Source: Nocardioides szechwanensis
Lineage (GTDB): Bacteria; Actinomycetota; Actinomycetes; Propionibacteriales; Nocardioidaceae
Reading direction: 5' to 3'
Assembly (NCBI RefSeq): GCF_900103935.1
Contig: NZ_FNIC01000001.1
Location: 629,203-693,202 of the forward strand
Length of the DNA stretch: 64,000 nucleotides
Made by a program: the position numbers and the translations under genes. The notes below the pieces were generated by a model. The model saw only the letters and a list, made by a program, of their open reading frames with translations. It searched no databases and was not told the origin of the DNA. Of the stretch, positions 28,701-37,363 are shown one piece after another; position 1 is the stretch's first letter; each line of letters begins with the position of its first letter.

Positions 28701-29621
28701 TCAATTGGCGATGGGGCGGCGGAAGTCGCGCCGGCGGGCGTTGACGGTGTTGGCCGCCTCGACGAGCACGGGGACGAACTTCTCCGCCTCCATGACGCAC
28801 ATGGCGTGACCGCTGTCGACCTCGTGGACCGTCGCGCCGGGGATGGCGCGGGCCAGGGCGATCTGGCGCTGGGGTGGGATCACGCGGTCCTTGGTGCCGA
28901 CCACGACGGCGGTGGGTACGTCGATCTTGCCGAGCCAGGGGCGTGAGTGGTGACGGCCCAGCGCGGCAAGCGCCTGCCCGACCGCCCAGGGGCTGGTGCT
29001 GCGGAACTCCCGCATCGCCCACTCGTGGATGTCGGACGGCGCGAGGTCGAGGGCGCGGGCGGTGGCCCGCGCGGCGTTGACGGCGGTGCGGGAGCGCGAG
29101 AAGCCGCGGGCGCCCAGCATGGTGGTCTCCATGCCGGCGAAGAAGAAGCGCTCGGCGACGTTGAGCCGGAACCGGTCGGTCGTGGCGCAGAGCACGAGCC
29201 CCTGGATCTTCTCGGGGTGCTGGCGCCAGACCCGCTGCGCCACGATCGAGCCCATGGAGAAGCCGCCGACGATGACGTCCTCCAGCTCGAGTACGTCGAT
29301 CAGCGCACCCACGTCGTCGGCACAGTCGTAGAGGGAGAACTCCGGGCTCTGGATGCCCTGGCCGTGCCAGCGCTGGTCCATCGTGACGACGCGGAAGCGG
29401 CGTGAGAGCGGCTCGATCGCGGGGAACCACGTGAGCAGGCCGGTGCAGCCGAGGGCGTGCAGCAGCACGATCGTGGGGGACTCGGGCGACGGCCCCGGGG
29501 TGTCGGTGACGTACGTCGACCCACCGCGCCCGGGCAGCTCCACCATACGGCCGGCGGGGATCCGGGCCCACGGCATGTAGAACCGGCTACGGACCAGTGA
29601 TCGTGGTGACAGCGCGTTCAT
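28701..29621 (-). CDS. Alpha/beta hydrolase
   Basis: A 306-residue alpha/beta hydrolase: LLHALGCTG for the oxyanion region (~52-60), MDQRWHGQG (~81-89), nucleophile elbow GGFSMGS (~119-125), Asp in VVGTKDRVIP and His in VDSGHAM. ATG 29621 has AAAGGGA upstream. On the minus strand TAGTCT (29663-29658) fits a -10 directly beside the KstR box at 29662-29675, so the gene is probably co-regulated with the divergent side-chain operon. A role in hydrolysing a steroid ester, lactone or CoA thioester is inferred; no closer family assignment could be made. Confidence 0.78.
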   Translation of the reverse strand: MNALSPRSLVRSRFYMPWARIPAGRMVELPGRGGSTYVTDTPGPSPESPTIVLLHALGCTGLLTWFPAIEPLSRRFRVVTMDQRWHGQGIQSPEFSLYDCADDVGALIDVLELEDVIVGGFSMGSIVAQRVWRQHPEKIQGLVLCATTDRFRLNVAERFFFAGMETTMLGARGFSRSRTAVNAARATARALDLAPSDIHEWAMREFRSTSPWAVGQALAALGRHHSRPWLGKIDVPTAVVVGTKDRVIPPQRQIALARAIPGATVHEVDSGHAMCVMEAEKFVPVLVEAANTVNARRRDFRRPIAN

Positions 29622-29661
29622 CCTCGTCCCTTTTCCCCAGGCCAGGTCTGCCAGACTAGAC

Positions 29662-29677
29662 TAGAACAGGTTACAGT
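29662..29677. promoter_or_regulatory. KstR box between hydrolase and side-chain operon
   Basis: TAGAACAGGTTACA (29662-29675) is an exact KstR consensus match. TACAGT (29672-29677) overlaps it as a -10 for the rightward operon (start near 29684). TAGTCT on the other strand (29663-29658) overlaps its left end for the hydrolase, so one operator can shut both promoters. Confidence 0.85.
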
Positions 29678-29716
29678 TTCGCTCGGCAGCGACCCCGACA
29701 CAGCAGGAGAATCGAC

Positions 29717-31903
29717 GTGGGTTCGGACGGTTTCACCCAGGCGGCCCAGGACCAGGAGTCCATCGCCGCGGTGCGCTCGGTCATCGGCCAGGCGCTCGAC
29801 CGCGACGCGGACTGGTCGGCGCTCGCGTCGGCCGGGTTGCTCGGCCTCGCGGTCCCGGAGGCTCAGGGCGGCGAGGGACTCGGCCTCGCCGAGGTCGGCG
29901 TGCTCCTGCGGGAGACCGGCGCCCGCGCCGTCCACCTGCCCGTGTGGGAGACGCTCTGCTGCGGCACCCTCACCCTGGCCGCCACCGGCACCGAGGAGCA
30001 GCAGGCGCTGCTCGCCGGTGTCGCGAGCGGCGACACGCTGCTCACTCCCGCCCTGCGCGAGGTCGGCGTCGGCATCCTCGACCGCCCCGCGGCGACCTAC
30101 GCCGGCGGCCGGGTCACCGGGCGCAAGGTCGGCGTCACCTACGCCGACTCGGCCTCCCGGCTGCTCGTCACCGCGCTCGACGGTGACGACGTGGTCGTGG
30201 CGCTCGTCGACCCCTCCGACCCGGGCGTGACGCTGCTCGAGTCGGGCTCCTCTGCCCGGCGCGCCACCCACACCGTCGTGCTGGACGGCGCCGCGGCCGA
30301 GCTGCTCGGGCCCGACGCCGCCCGCGTGCTGACCGAGCACGCCGTGGCCGGCCTGGCGATCACCGCGGCCGGACTGGTCGCCGGTGCCCGCGACCTGACC
30401 GCCGCCTACATCAAGGGCCGCACCCAGTTCGGCCGTGTGCTCGCGGAGTTCCAGGCGGTCGCGATGCAGATCGCCGACGTCTACATCGCCTCGCGCACCC
30501 TCGACCTCGCCGCCGACAACGCCGCCTGGCGGATCGGGGCCGGCCTCGACGTCGCCGACGACCTCGCTGTCGCCGCTTACTGGGTCTGCGCGGAGGGACC
30601 GAAGGCGCTGCGCACCTGCCACCACCTGCACGGCGGCATGGGCGTCGACGAGACCTACCCGCTGCACCACTACTTCTCGTGGGTCACCGACATCGTCGCC
30701 GCGCTCGGCGCGCTCCCGACCGACGTACCCATCGAGGACCCGACCACCAAGAACCTCGAGCTCTCCGCCGAGCAGCGTGCGCTCAAGGCCGAGCTGCGCG
30801 CCTACTTCACCGGCCTGGCCGACCACGACGCGCACCTGGACATGGGCAAGGACCGGCACGGCCCGACCTACCAGCGCGTGGTGCGGCAGATGGGCACCGA
30901 CGGCTGGATGGGCATCGGCTGGCCGAAGGAGTACGGCGGCCACGGGCTCGGCGAGATCGAGCAGACGGTCTTCGCCAACGAGGCCCAGCGCGCCGACGTG
31001 CATCTGCCGGCGGTGACGCTGCAGACCGTCGGGCCGACGCTGATCCGCTACGGCACGGAGAAGCAGAAGGAGATGTTCCTCGAGCGGATCCTGAAGGGCG
31101 ACGTGCACTTCGCGATCGGCTACAGCGAGCCCGACGCCGGCACCGACCTCGCGTCGCTGCGCACCACGGCCAAGCGCGACGGCGACCACTACGTCGTCAA
31201 CGGCCAGAAGATGTGGACCACCGGCGGCCACCAGGCCGACTACGTGTGGCTCGCCGTGCGCACCGACTCCGACGCGCCCAAGCACAAGGGCATCTCGATC
31301 CTGATCGTGGACACCAAGGACCCCGGCTACTCCTTCACGCCGATTATCACCGCCGACGGGTCGCACCACGTCAACGCGACCTACTACAACGACGTGCGCG
31401 TCCCGGTCGACATGCTGGTCGGCGAGGAGAACCAGGGCTGGAAGCTGATCACCACCCAGCTCAACCACGAGCGGGTCATGCTCGGCCCCGCCGGCCGGAT
31501 CGAGGGGCTGCGCGACCGGGTCGCCGACTGGGCGACCAAGGCCGGCGTCATCGACCGGACCGACGTACGAGACGTCATGGGGCGGGTCACCGCGGTCTTC
31601 CGCGTCAACGAGCTGCTCAACTGGGAGGTCGCGCGCGCCGGTGAGTCGGGCGAGATCTCGGTCGGCGACGCATCGTCGTCCAAGGTCTTCGCCGCCGACC
31701 AGGTGCAGCACCTGGCGGCCGACCTGGCCGGCATCGTCAACCGCTACGGCGACCCTGCCGAGGAGGAGACCAAGCACCTGCTCGACTACCTGGACGGCCA
31801 GGCCAAGCGCAACCTGGTCCTCACCTTCGGTGGTGGCGTGCAGGAGGTCCAGCGCGAGCTGATCGCGATGTTCGGCCTCGGGCTGCCGCGGGTGCCTCGA
31901 TGA
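29717..31903 (+). CDS. Fused FadE28-FadE29 (ChsE1-ChsE2) acyl-CoA dehydrogenase
   Basis: A 728-residue protein with two ACAD domains. Residues ~1-345 (ARDLTAAYIKGRTQFGRVLAEFQAVAMQ, HHLHGGMGVDETYPLHHY) resemble the FadE28/ChsE1 subunit. Residues ~350-728 (WPKEYGGHGLGEIEQ, YSEPDAGTDLASLRT, KMWTTGGHQADYVW, LNHERVMLG with the likely catalytic Glu) resemble FadE29/ChsE2. In M. tuberculosis these are separate genes of 339 and 387 residues in the same order (total 726), forming an alpha2beta2 complex that dehydrogenates the C22 (3-carbon side chain) steroid CoA ester. Here they are one polypeptide. GTG 29717 has AGGAGA upstream. Confidence 0.85.
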   Translation: MGSDGFTQAAQDQESIAAVRSVIGQALDRDADWSALASAGLLGLAVPEAQGGEGLGLAEVGVLLRETGARAVHLPVWETLCCGTLTLAATGTEEQQALLAGVASGDTLLTPALREVGVGILDRPAATYAGGRVTGRKVGVTYADSASRLLVTALDGDDVVVALVDPSDPGVTLLESGSSARRATHTVVLDGAAAELLGPDAARVLTEHAVAGLAITAAGLVAGARDLTAAYIKGRTQFGRVLAEFQAVAMQIADVYIASRTLDLAADNAAWRIGAGLDVADDLAVAAYWVCAEGPKALRTCHHLHGGMGVDETYPLHHYFSWVTDIVAALGALPTDVPIEDPTTKNLELSAEQRALKAELRAYFTGLADHDAHLDMGKDRHGPTYQRVVRQMGTDGWMGIGWPKEYGGHGLGEIEQTVFANEAQRADVHLPAVTLQTVGPTLIRYGTEKQKEMFLERILKGDVHFAIGYSEPDAGTDLASLRTTAKRDGDHYVVNGQKMWTTGGHQADYVWLAVRTDSDAPKHKGISILIVDTKDPGYSFTPIITADGSHHVNATYYNDVRVPVDMLVGEENQGWKLITTQLNHERVMLGPAGRIEGLRDRVADWATKAGVIDRTDVRDVMGRVTAVFRVNELLNWEVARAGESGEISVGDASSSKVFAADQVQHLAADLAGIVNRYGDPAEEETKHLLDYLDGQAKRNLVLTFGGGVQEVQRELIAMFGLGLPRVPR

Positions 31904-32421
31904 ACCACCCCGCGAGCGACGACCGCGCGGACGACATCCGCGCCGAGGCCGACCGGATCATCGGCCTCGGCGAGTGCTCGGAGATGGTGGCGCCGTACGA
32001 CGTGCACCCGTCGACGATCGGCACCTGGCTGGACGCGATGGACTACCAGAACCCACGGTTCCGTGACGGCGACGAGGCACCACCGTCGATGTACCAGGTG
32101 TGGACGATGCCCGGCCTCGGGCGCAAGCGGGCGCCCGAGGACCCGCTGAGCCAGATGACCGACTTCCTGACCGCCGCGGGCTACACCGCCGTGCTCGGCA
32201 CCAACTGCGAGCAGACCTACGAGCGCTACCTGAGGGTCGGCGAGCGGCCGCGTGTCACCAACGCGCTCGAGTCCCTCGCGGGGCCGAAGAACACCGCGAT
32301 GGGCGAGGGCTACTTCGTGACCTCCAAGAACGTCTGGTACATCGACCACCCCGACGGCAGCTCGGAGAAGGTCGCCGAGATGTTGTTCCGGCTGCTCAAG
32401 TTCATCCCCAAGGAGCGCTGA
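31900..32421 (+). CDS. ChsH2 N-terminal (MaoC-like) hydratase half, split gene
   Basis: A 173-residue hot-dog/MaoC-like protein. STIGTWLDAMDYQNPRF, YQVWTMPGLG, TNCEQTYERYL and GEGYFVTSKNVWYI closely follow the N-terminal part of ChsH2 (Rv3542c). With ChsH1 it forms the hydratase that adds water to the steroid 22-enoyl-CoA. In M. tuberculosis this domain is fused to a C-terminal DUF35 domain; here the protein ends after the hot-dog domain and the DUF35 part is the next gene. ATG 31900 overlaps the ACAD stop by 4 nt. Confidence 0.83.
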   Translation: MNHPASDDRADDIRAEADRIIGLGECSEMVAPYDVHPSTIGTWLDAMDYQNPRFRDGDEAPPSMYQVWTMPGLGRKRAPEDPLSQMTDFLTAAGYTAVLGTNCEQTYERYLRVGERPRVTNALESLAGPKNTAMGEGYFVTSKNVWYIDHPDGSSEKVAEMLFRLLKFIPKER

Positions 32422-32816
32422 TGAGCACCGGTGTGCGGCCCATGATCGGCCGCGACTCCCGTTTCTTCTGGGACGGTACGGCGGAGCGCGAGCTGCGCAT
32501 CCAGAAGTGCAACGCCTGCGGTGAGCTGCGCTTCCCGCCCGGGCCGGCCTGCCCCGACTGCGGCGCCCTCGACCGGGGGCACGTCGCCGCGGCCGGCAAC
32601 GGCACCGTCTTCTCGTACGTCGTGCACCGGCACCCGCCGGTCCCCGGCAAGGAGCTGCCGATCGTGCTCGCGCTGATCGACCTCGACGAGGGCGTGCGGA
32701 TGGTCGGTGAGGTCATCGACGTGGCTGACGACGAGATCGAGATCGGGATGCGCCTGCGCGTCGACTTCAACCGCGTCGACGACGAGCTGACGCTGCCCGT
32801 GTGGAGGAAAGCATGA
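32421..32816 (+). CDS. DUF35 OB-fold/zinc-ribbon partner (ChsH2 C-terminal half)
   Basis: A 131-residue DUF35 protein. A rubredoxin-like zinc ribbon CNACGELRFPPGPACPDCG (Cys positions ~29, 32, 43, 46) is followed by an OB-fold beta domain. In the Ltp2 aldolase, the DUF35 domain of ChsH2 binds the thiolase-like subunit and is needed for retro-aldol cleavage. The gene starts at the stop codon of the preceding one (TGATG), consistent with a fission of chsH2. It probably still assembles with Ltp2 and ChsH1. Confidence 0.83.
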   Translation: MSTGVRPMIGRDSRFFWDGTAERELRIQKCNACGELRFPPGPACPDCGALDRGHVAAAGNGTVFSYVVHRHPPVPGKELPIVLALIDLDEGVRMVGEVIDVADDEIEIGMRLRVDFNRVDDELTLPVWRKA

Positions 32817-33199
32817 GGACGTTGAGCGTCGGGGACCAGATCCCCGAGTGGAGCCTGCCGATGACCCCGACCACGATCGTGAGCACCGCGATCGCCACCC
32901 GCGACTGGCAGGACGTCCACCACGACCGCGACATCGCCCAGGCGGCCGGGTCGAAGGACATCTTCATGAACATCCTGACCAGCAACGGGCTGGTCGAGAA
33001 GTACGTCGTCGACTGGTTGGGGCACGACGCAGAGCTCAAGGGCATCGCGATCCGTCTCGGCGCGCCCGCGCACCCCTACGACACGCTGACGTTCCGCGGC
33101 AGCGTCGAGTCGGTCGAGGACGGTGTCGCCACCATCGCGGTGGTCGGCTCGGTGTCCCTGGGCGACCACGTCACCGGCACCGTGCGGGTGCTCGCATGA
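32813..33199 (+). CDS. chsH1: ChsH1-type MaoC-like enoyl-CoA hydratase subunit
   Basis: A 128-residue single hot-dog protein matching ChsH1 (Rv3541c). The hydratase motif with catalytic Asp and His is RDWQDVHHDRDIAQAAGSKDIFMN (~30-53, the D-x4-H pattern of R-hydratases). PYDTLTFRGSVESVE and GDHVTGTV follow. It pairs with the MaoC-like half of ChsH2 to hydrate the C22 enoyl-CoA before aldol cleavage. Start and stop overlap both neighbours by 4 nt. Confidence 0.85.
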   Translation: MRTLSVGDQIPEWSLPMTPTTIVSTAIATRDWQDVHHDRDIAQAAGSKDIFMNILTSNGLVEKYVVDWLGHDAELKGIAIRLGAPAHPYDTLTFRGSVESVEDGVATIAVVGSVSLGDHVTGTVRVLA

Positions 33200-34362
33200 G
33201 CGGCCTGTCCGGCAAGGCGGCGATCGCCGGCATCGGCGCGACGGAGTTCTCCAAGGAGTCCGGCCGCTCCGAGCTCCAGCTGTCGGTGGAGGCGGTCCAG
33301 CACGCGCTGGCCGACTGCGGCCTGACGCCCGCCGACGTCGACGGCCTGACGACGTTCACGATGGACACGTCCTCCGAGATCGCCGTCGCGCGCGAGCTCG
33401 GGATCAAGGAGCTGCGCTTCTTCAGCCGGATCAACTACGGCGGCGGCGCGGCCTGCGCGACCGTCCAGCAGGCGGCGATGGCGGTCGCGACCGGCGTCGC
33501 CGACGTGGTGGTCTGCTACCGCGGCTTCAACGAGCGCTCGGAGAGCCGCTTCGGGCAGTTCTCGCTGGCCGCGGCCACGCAGGTCAACACCAACGGCCTC
33601 GACAACGCCTGGACCTACCCGATGGGTCTCGGCACGCCGGCGGCCACGGTGGCCATGCAGGCGCGCCGCTACATGCACGAGTACGGCGCCACGTCGCGCG
33701 ACTTCGGCGCCGTCGCGGTGGCCGACCGACGGCACGCCGCCACCAACCCCGACGCCTTCTTCTACGGCAAGCCGATCACCATCGAGGACCACCAGGCGTC
33801 GCGGATGATCGCCGACCCGCTGCACCTGCTCGACTGCTGCCAGGAGAGCGACGGCGCGGTGGCGCTGGTCGTGGTCTCGGCCGAGCGGGCCCGTGACCTG
33901 AAGCAGACGCCGGCCGTGATCGCGGCGGCGGCTCAGGGGAGCGGCGCCGACCAGTACGTCATGACGTCCTACTACCGCGACGACATCGGCATCCCCGAGA
34001 TGGGCGTCGTCGGCCGCGAGCTGTGGCGCCAGTCGGGGCTCACCCCCGACGACATGCCGATGGCGATCCTCTACGACCACTTCACGCCGTACGTCCTGAT
34101 GCAGCTCGAGGAGCTCGGGTTCTGCGGTCGCGGAGAGGCGCCCGGCTTCGTCGCCGATGGCGCCATCGAGATCGGCGGCCGGCTGCCGCTCAACACCCAC
34201 GGCGGCCAGCTCGGCGAGGCCTACATCCACGGCATGAACGGCATCGCCGAGGGCGTGCGCCAGATCCGGGGTACGTCGGTCAACCCGGTCGCCGACGCGG
34301 CCCACGTGCTGGTGACCGCCGGCACCGGCGTACCGACGAGCGGGCTTATCCTCTCGGCGTGA
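33196..34362 (+). CDS. ltp2: Ltp2 thiolase-like steroid side-chain aldolase
   Basis: A 388-residue thiolase-fold protein similar to Ltp2 (Rv3540c) and SCP-x thiolases: AGIGATEFSKESGRSELQL at the start, NYGGGAACATVQQAAMAVATGVADVV (~89-114), YDHFTPYVLMQLEELGFC (~293-310) and LNTHGGQLGEAYIHGMNG (~333-350). Ltp2 with the DUF35 partner cleaves 17-hydroxy-3-oxo-4-pregnene-20-carboxyl-CoA to androstenedione and propionyl-CoA, completing side-chain removal. The C-A catalytic arrangement of true thiolases is not obvious, as expected for the aldolase. Confidence 0.86.
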   Translation: MSGLSGKAAIAGIGATEFSKESGRSELQLSVEAVQHALADCGLTPADVDGLTTFTMDTSSEIAVARELGIKELRFFSRINYGGGAACATVQQAAMAVATGVADVVVCYRGFNERSESRFGQFSLAAATQVNTNGLDNAWTYPMGLGTPAATVAMQARRYMHEYGATSRDFGAVAVADRRHAATNPDAFFYGKPITIEDHQASRMIADPLHLLDCCQESDGAVALVVVSAERARDLKQTPAVIAAAAQGSGADQYVMTSYYRDDIGIPEMGVVGRELWRQSGLTPDDMPMAILYDHFTPYVLMQLEELGFCGRGEAPGFVADGAIEIGGRLPLNTHGGQLGEAYIHGMNGIAEGVRQIRGTSVNPVADAAHVLVTAGTGVPTSGLILSA

Positions 34363-34823
34363 GCTCTGGCAGCGGTGGGCCCGTCGTCGCGGCCCTCCAC
34401 GTCGCGAAGGGCAGGCGGCTCCCGACCCGCACGGTCGGGAGCGTCGAGATCGTGAAGGCCAGCGGGATCGTGGGTGACCGCTACGAGGGGTCGAAGCACC
34501 GGCAGGTCAGCATCCAGAGCCTCGACGCGCTGCGGGAGGCCGAGGAGGTCTTCGGGTCGCCGATCGGCCCGGGGCTGACCCGCCGCAACATCACGATCTC
34601 CTCGGGGGTCGTGCCGCGCGACCCGGGGAGCCTGATCCGGGTCGGCCCCGTGCTGCTCGAGGTCGTGCGCGTCGCCGCACCCTGCAAGCTGCTGGACGAC
34701 ACCATCGGCCCCGACGCCCAGGTGGCGCTTCGCCGGCGCGGCGGGTCGATCTGCCGGGTCCTCGAGGGCGGCGCCGTGGCGCTCGGCGACCCCGTCGAGC
34801 TGCCCGTCGAGCTGCCCACGTGA
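34359..34823 (+). CDS. MOSC-domain protein
   Basis: A 154-residue MOSC (molybdenum cofactor sulfurase C-terminal) domain protein. VGDRYEGSKHRQVSIQS (~43-59), GPGLTRRNITISS (~77-89) and the invariant Cys in VAAPCKLLDD (~113) match the family. MOSC proteins bind sulfur or sulfurated Mo ligand, and some deliver it to molybdoenzymes. GTG 34359 overlaps the ltp2 stop (GTGA), placing it in the steroid operon by translation coupling. No molybdoenzyme is visible nearby, so the link may be only positional. Confidence 0.78.
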   Translation: MSSGSGGPVVAALHVAKGRRLPTRTVGSVEIVKASGIVGDRYEGSKHRQVSIQSLDALREAEEVFGSPIGPGLTRRNITISSGVVPRDPGSLIRVGPVLLEVVRVAAPCKLLDDTIGPDAQVALRRRGGSICRVLEGGAVALGDPVELPVELPT

Positions 34824-37312
34824 CCGACCCGATCGCCCGGCTCCTGGCTGCGCCACCGGACCTGCCGGTCGCCTCTGGGCTCGCCGAGGTCGTCACCGGA
34901 CTGCGCACCCACGGCGTGGCCGTCGTCCAGGCGCCACCCGGCACCGGCAAGACGTCCCTGGTCCCACCCGCCGTCGCAGGGCTGACGGGCGGGCGGGTCG
35001 TCGTGACGCAGCCGCGCCGGATCGCGGCCCGGGCCGCGGCGCGGCGGCTCGCCCACCTGCTCGGCGAGCAGGTCGGGGCCACCTCCGGCTACTCGGTGCG
35101 TGGGGACCAGCGCACCAGTGCCGGCACCGTCGTCGAGTTCGTGACCACCGGCGTGCTGCTACGTCGCCTCCAGCGTGATCCGGCCCTGCCGGGTGTCTCC
35201 GCCGTGGTCCTGGACGAGGTGCACGAGCGGCAGCTCGACTCCGACCTCACCCTGGCGCTGCTGGTCGACGTGCGCGAGAACCTCCGCGACGACCTGCTCG
35301 TGGTCGCCATGTCGGCGACGATCGAGGCGCAGCGCACGGCCGCCGTGCTCGGTGGAGTCGAGTCGGCCCCGGTGGTCGACGTACCCAGCGCGCTGCACCC
35401 GGTCGACACCGTCTGGAGCCCGCTGCCCAGCGGCGTGCTCCGCATCGACGACCGGGGCGTCACCCCGCGCTTCCTCGACCACGTCGCCGCGACCACGCGG
35501 CGCGCCCTGGCCGAGCGCAGCGGCGACGTCCTGGTCTTCGTGCCTGGGGTGGCCGAGGTCATGGGTGTCGTACGACGGCTGGCCGGCGTGGACGCCGATG
35601 TGCGCCCGCTCCACGGGCGGCTGACCTCCGCCGCGCAGGACCTGGCGCTGACCGAGGGGGCGCGCCGCCGGGTCGTCGTGTCGACGGCGGTCGCCGAGTC
35701 GTCGCTGACCGTGCCCGGGGTGCGCAGCGTCGTCGACGCGGGGCTGTCCCGGGAGCCGCGCACCGACCACCGGCGCGGGCTCGCCGGGCTGGTGACCGTG
35801 CGGGTCAGCCGGGCCAGTGCGGACCAGCGGGCCGGCCGGGCCGGACGCGAGGGGCCGGGTGCTGCCTACCGCTGCTGGTCGCAGGCCGAGCAGGAGCACC
35901 TCGTCGCCCACCCCGCGCCCGAGATCGCCACGGCCGACCTCACGTCGTTCGCGCTCGAGCTGGCGGTCTGGGGGAGCCCGGAAGGCGCCGGCCTGGCGCT
36001 GCTCGACCCACCGCCGGCTCCCGCGATGGCGGCCGCGCGGGAGACCCTGACCGGGCTCGGCGCCGTGTCGGCCGACGGCGCGGTCACCGACCGGGGCCGC
36101 GCGATCGCGCGGGTCGCGGCCGACCCGCGGCTGGCCCGAGCCCTGCTCGACGGCGCCCATCACGTCGGGTCGCGCAGGGCCGCCGAGATCGTGGCGATGC
36201 TGGCCGAGGACGTCCGCGCGCCCGGTGCCGACCTGGTCGCGGCCCTGCGCGGGCTGCGGCGCGGCGGCCCGGACTCCGGCACCTGGAAGTCCGCAGCCAA
36301 GCGGCTGGAGGGCGCGGTGCGCTCCGAGCCGGCCTCGGACCTGACCGACGACCTCGCCGTCGGGCTGGTCGTCGCGCTCGCCCATCCGGACCGGGTCGCC
36401 CGGCTGCGGCCGGGCGGATCGTCGTACCTGATGGCCGGCGGCACCGGCGCAGCCTTCGGCCGGGGCGAGTCGTCGCTCGCCGGCACCGCGTGGCTGGCCG
36501 TCGCGGACGCCGACCGGCCGCCCGGGCGCAGCGACGCCACGATCCGCGCCGCGGCACCGATCGACGAGGACCTCGCGTTGGAGGCCGCCTCCGCCCTCTG
36601 GCGCGAGGACGAACAGGTCGCCTGGCGCGGCGGCCGGGTCGTGGCCCGTCGTACGACGTCGCTCGGCGCGATCGAGCTGACCTCGGTCACGCTGCCCGAC
36701 CCCGCGCCGCACCTGGTGGCGGCCGCCGTCCGCGACGGGCTCCGGGTCGACGGGCTGTCCGCGCTGCCCTGGGGTGAGGGCGCGGTCAACCTGCGGGCGC
36801 GGCTGCGCTTCCTGCACACGGCGCTGGGCGAGCCGTGGCCGGACGTGTCGGATGCGGCCCTGGTCGAGTCCGTCGAGACCTGGCTCGGGCCGGAGCTGGC
36901 GCGGATCCGCGGTGTGGGAGATCTGCGCCGGGTCGACGTCACCGCGGCGCTGCGCCGGCTGCTGCCCTGGCCCGAGGCCGGTCGGCTCGACGACCTCGCG
37001 CCTGAGCGGGTGACCGTGCCCAGCGGCTCGGCGGTGCGGGTCGACTACGGCGGTGACCAGCCGGTGCTCGCCGTCCGCATCCAGGAGGCGTTCGGCTGGC
37101 GGTCGACGCCCGCCCTGGCCGACGGGCGCGTGCCGCTGCTCCTCCACCTGCTCTCACCGGCCCGCCGCCCGGTGGCGGTCACCGCCGACTTGGAGTCGTT
37201 CTGGGCCAATGGCTATCCGCAGGTGCGCGCGGAGCTGCGCGGGCGCTACCCCAAGCACGCCTGGCCCGATGATCCATGGACCGCGCCGCCAACGCGCGGA
37301 GTCAGACGTTAG
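34820..37312 (+). CDS. hrpB: HrpB-type ATP-dependent DEAH helicase
   Basis: An 830-residue DExH helicase of the HrpB family: Walker A QAPPGTGKTS (~37-46), QPRRIAARAAARR (Ia), DEVHERQLDSD (~130, motif II), AMSATIE (III), QRAGRAGREGPGAAYR (VI) and the helicase-associated and HrpB C-terminal domains to ~825. The RNA-helicase role in bacteria is poorly defined. GTG 34820 overlaps the MOSC stop. It is the last gene of the run starting at fadE28-29, and the repeat element directly follows its stop codon. Confidence 0.87.
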   Translation: MTDPIARLLAAPPDLPVASGLAEVVTGLRTHGVAVVQAPPGTGKTSLVPPAVAGLTGGRVVVTQPRRIAARAAARRLAHLLGEQVGATSGYSVRGDQRTSAGTVVEFVTTGVLLRRLQRDPALPGVSAVVLDEVHERQLDSDLTLALLVDVRENLRDDLLVVAMSATIEAQRTAAVLGGVESAPVVDVPSALHPVDTVWSPLPSGVLRIDDRGVTPRFLDHVAATTRRALAERSGDVLVFVPGVAEVMGVVRRLAGVDADVRPLHGRLTSAAQDLALTEGARRRVVVSTAVAESSLTVPGVRSVVDAGLSREPRTDHRRGLAGLVTVRVSRASADQRAGRAGREGPGAAYRCWSQAEQEHLVAHPAPEIATADLTSFALELAVWGSPEGAGLALLDPPPAPAMAAARETLTGLGAVSADGAVTDRGRAIARVAADPRLARALLDGAHHVGSRRAAEIVAMLAEDVRAPGADLVAALRGLRRGGPDSGTWKSAAKRLEGAVRSEPASDLTDDLAVGLVVALAHPDRVARLRPGGSSYLMAGGTGAAFGRGESSLAGTAWLAVADADRPPGRSDATIRAAAPIDEDLALEAASALWREDEQVAWRGGRVVARRTTSLGAIELTSVTLPDPAPHLVAAAVRDGLRVDGLSALPWGEGAVNLRARLRFLHTALGEPWPDVSDAALVESVETWLGPELARIRGVGDLRRVDVTAALRRLLPWPEAGRLDDLAPERVTVPSGSAVRVDYGGDQPVLAVRIQEAFGWRSTPALADGRVPLLLHLLSPARRPVAVTADLESFWANGYPQVRAELRGRYPKHAWPDDPWTAPPTRGVRR

Positions 37313-37363
37313 GGGACGTACGAGCGCAGCGAGTACTCCCAATGGAACGACGAAGTCGTTTCA
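37313..37363. repeat. 50-bp double-hairpin element, copy 3
   Basis: GGGACGTAC with GTACTCCC (37313-37321, 37333-37340) and TGGAACGAC, GAA, GTCGTTTCA (37343-37363, with one G-U type pair) reproduce copies 1 and 2. It starts right after the hrpB stop and covers the stop codon of the opposed hydrolase. Confidence 0.76.

Noticed and set aside
35159..37147. Long minus-strand open frame (662 codons) opposite hrpB
   Set aside because: The plus strand encodes a complete helicase with all motifs. The antisense frame is low-complexity (Arg, Gly, Val), typical of GC-rich shadow frames.
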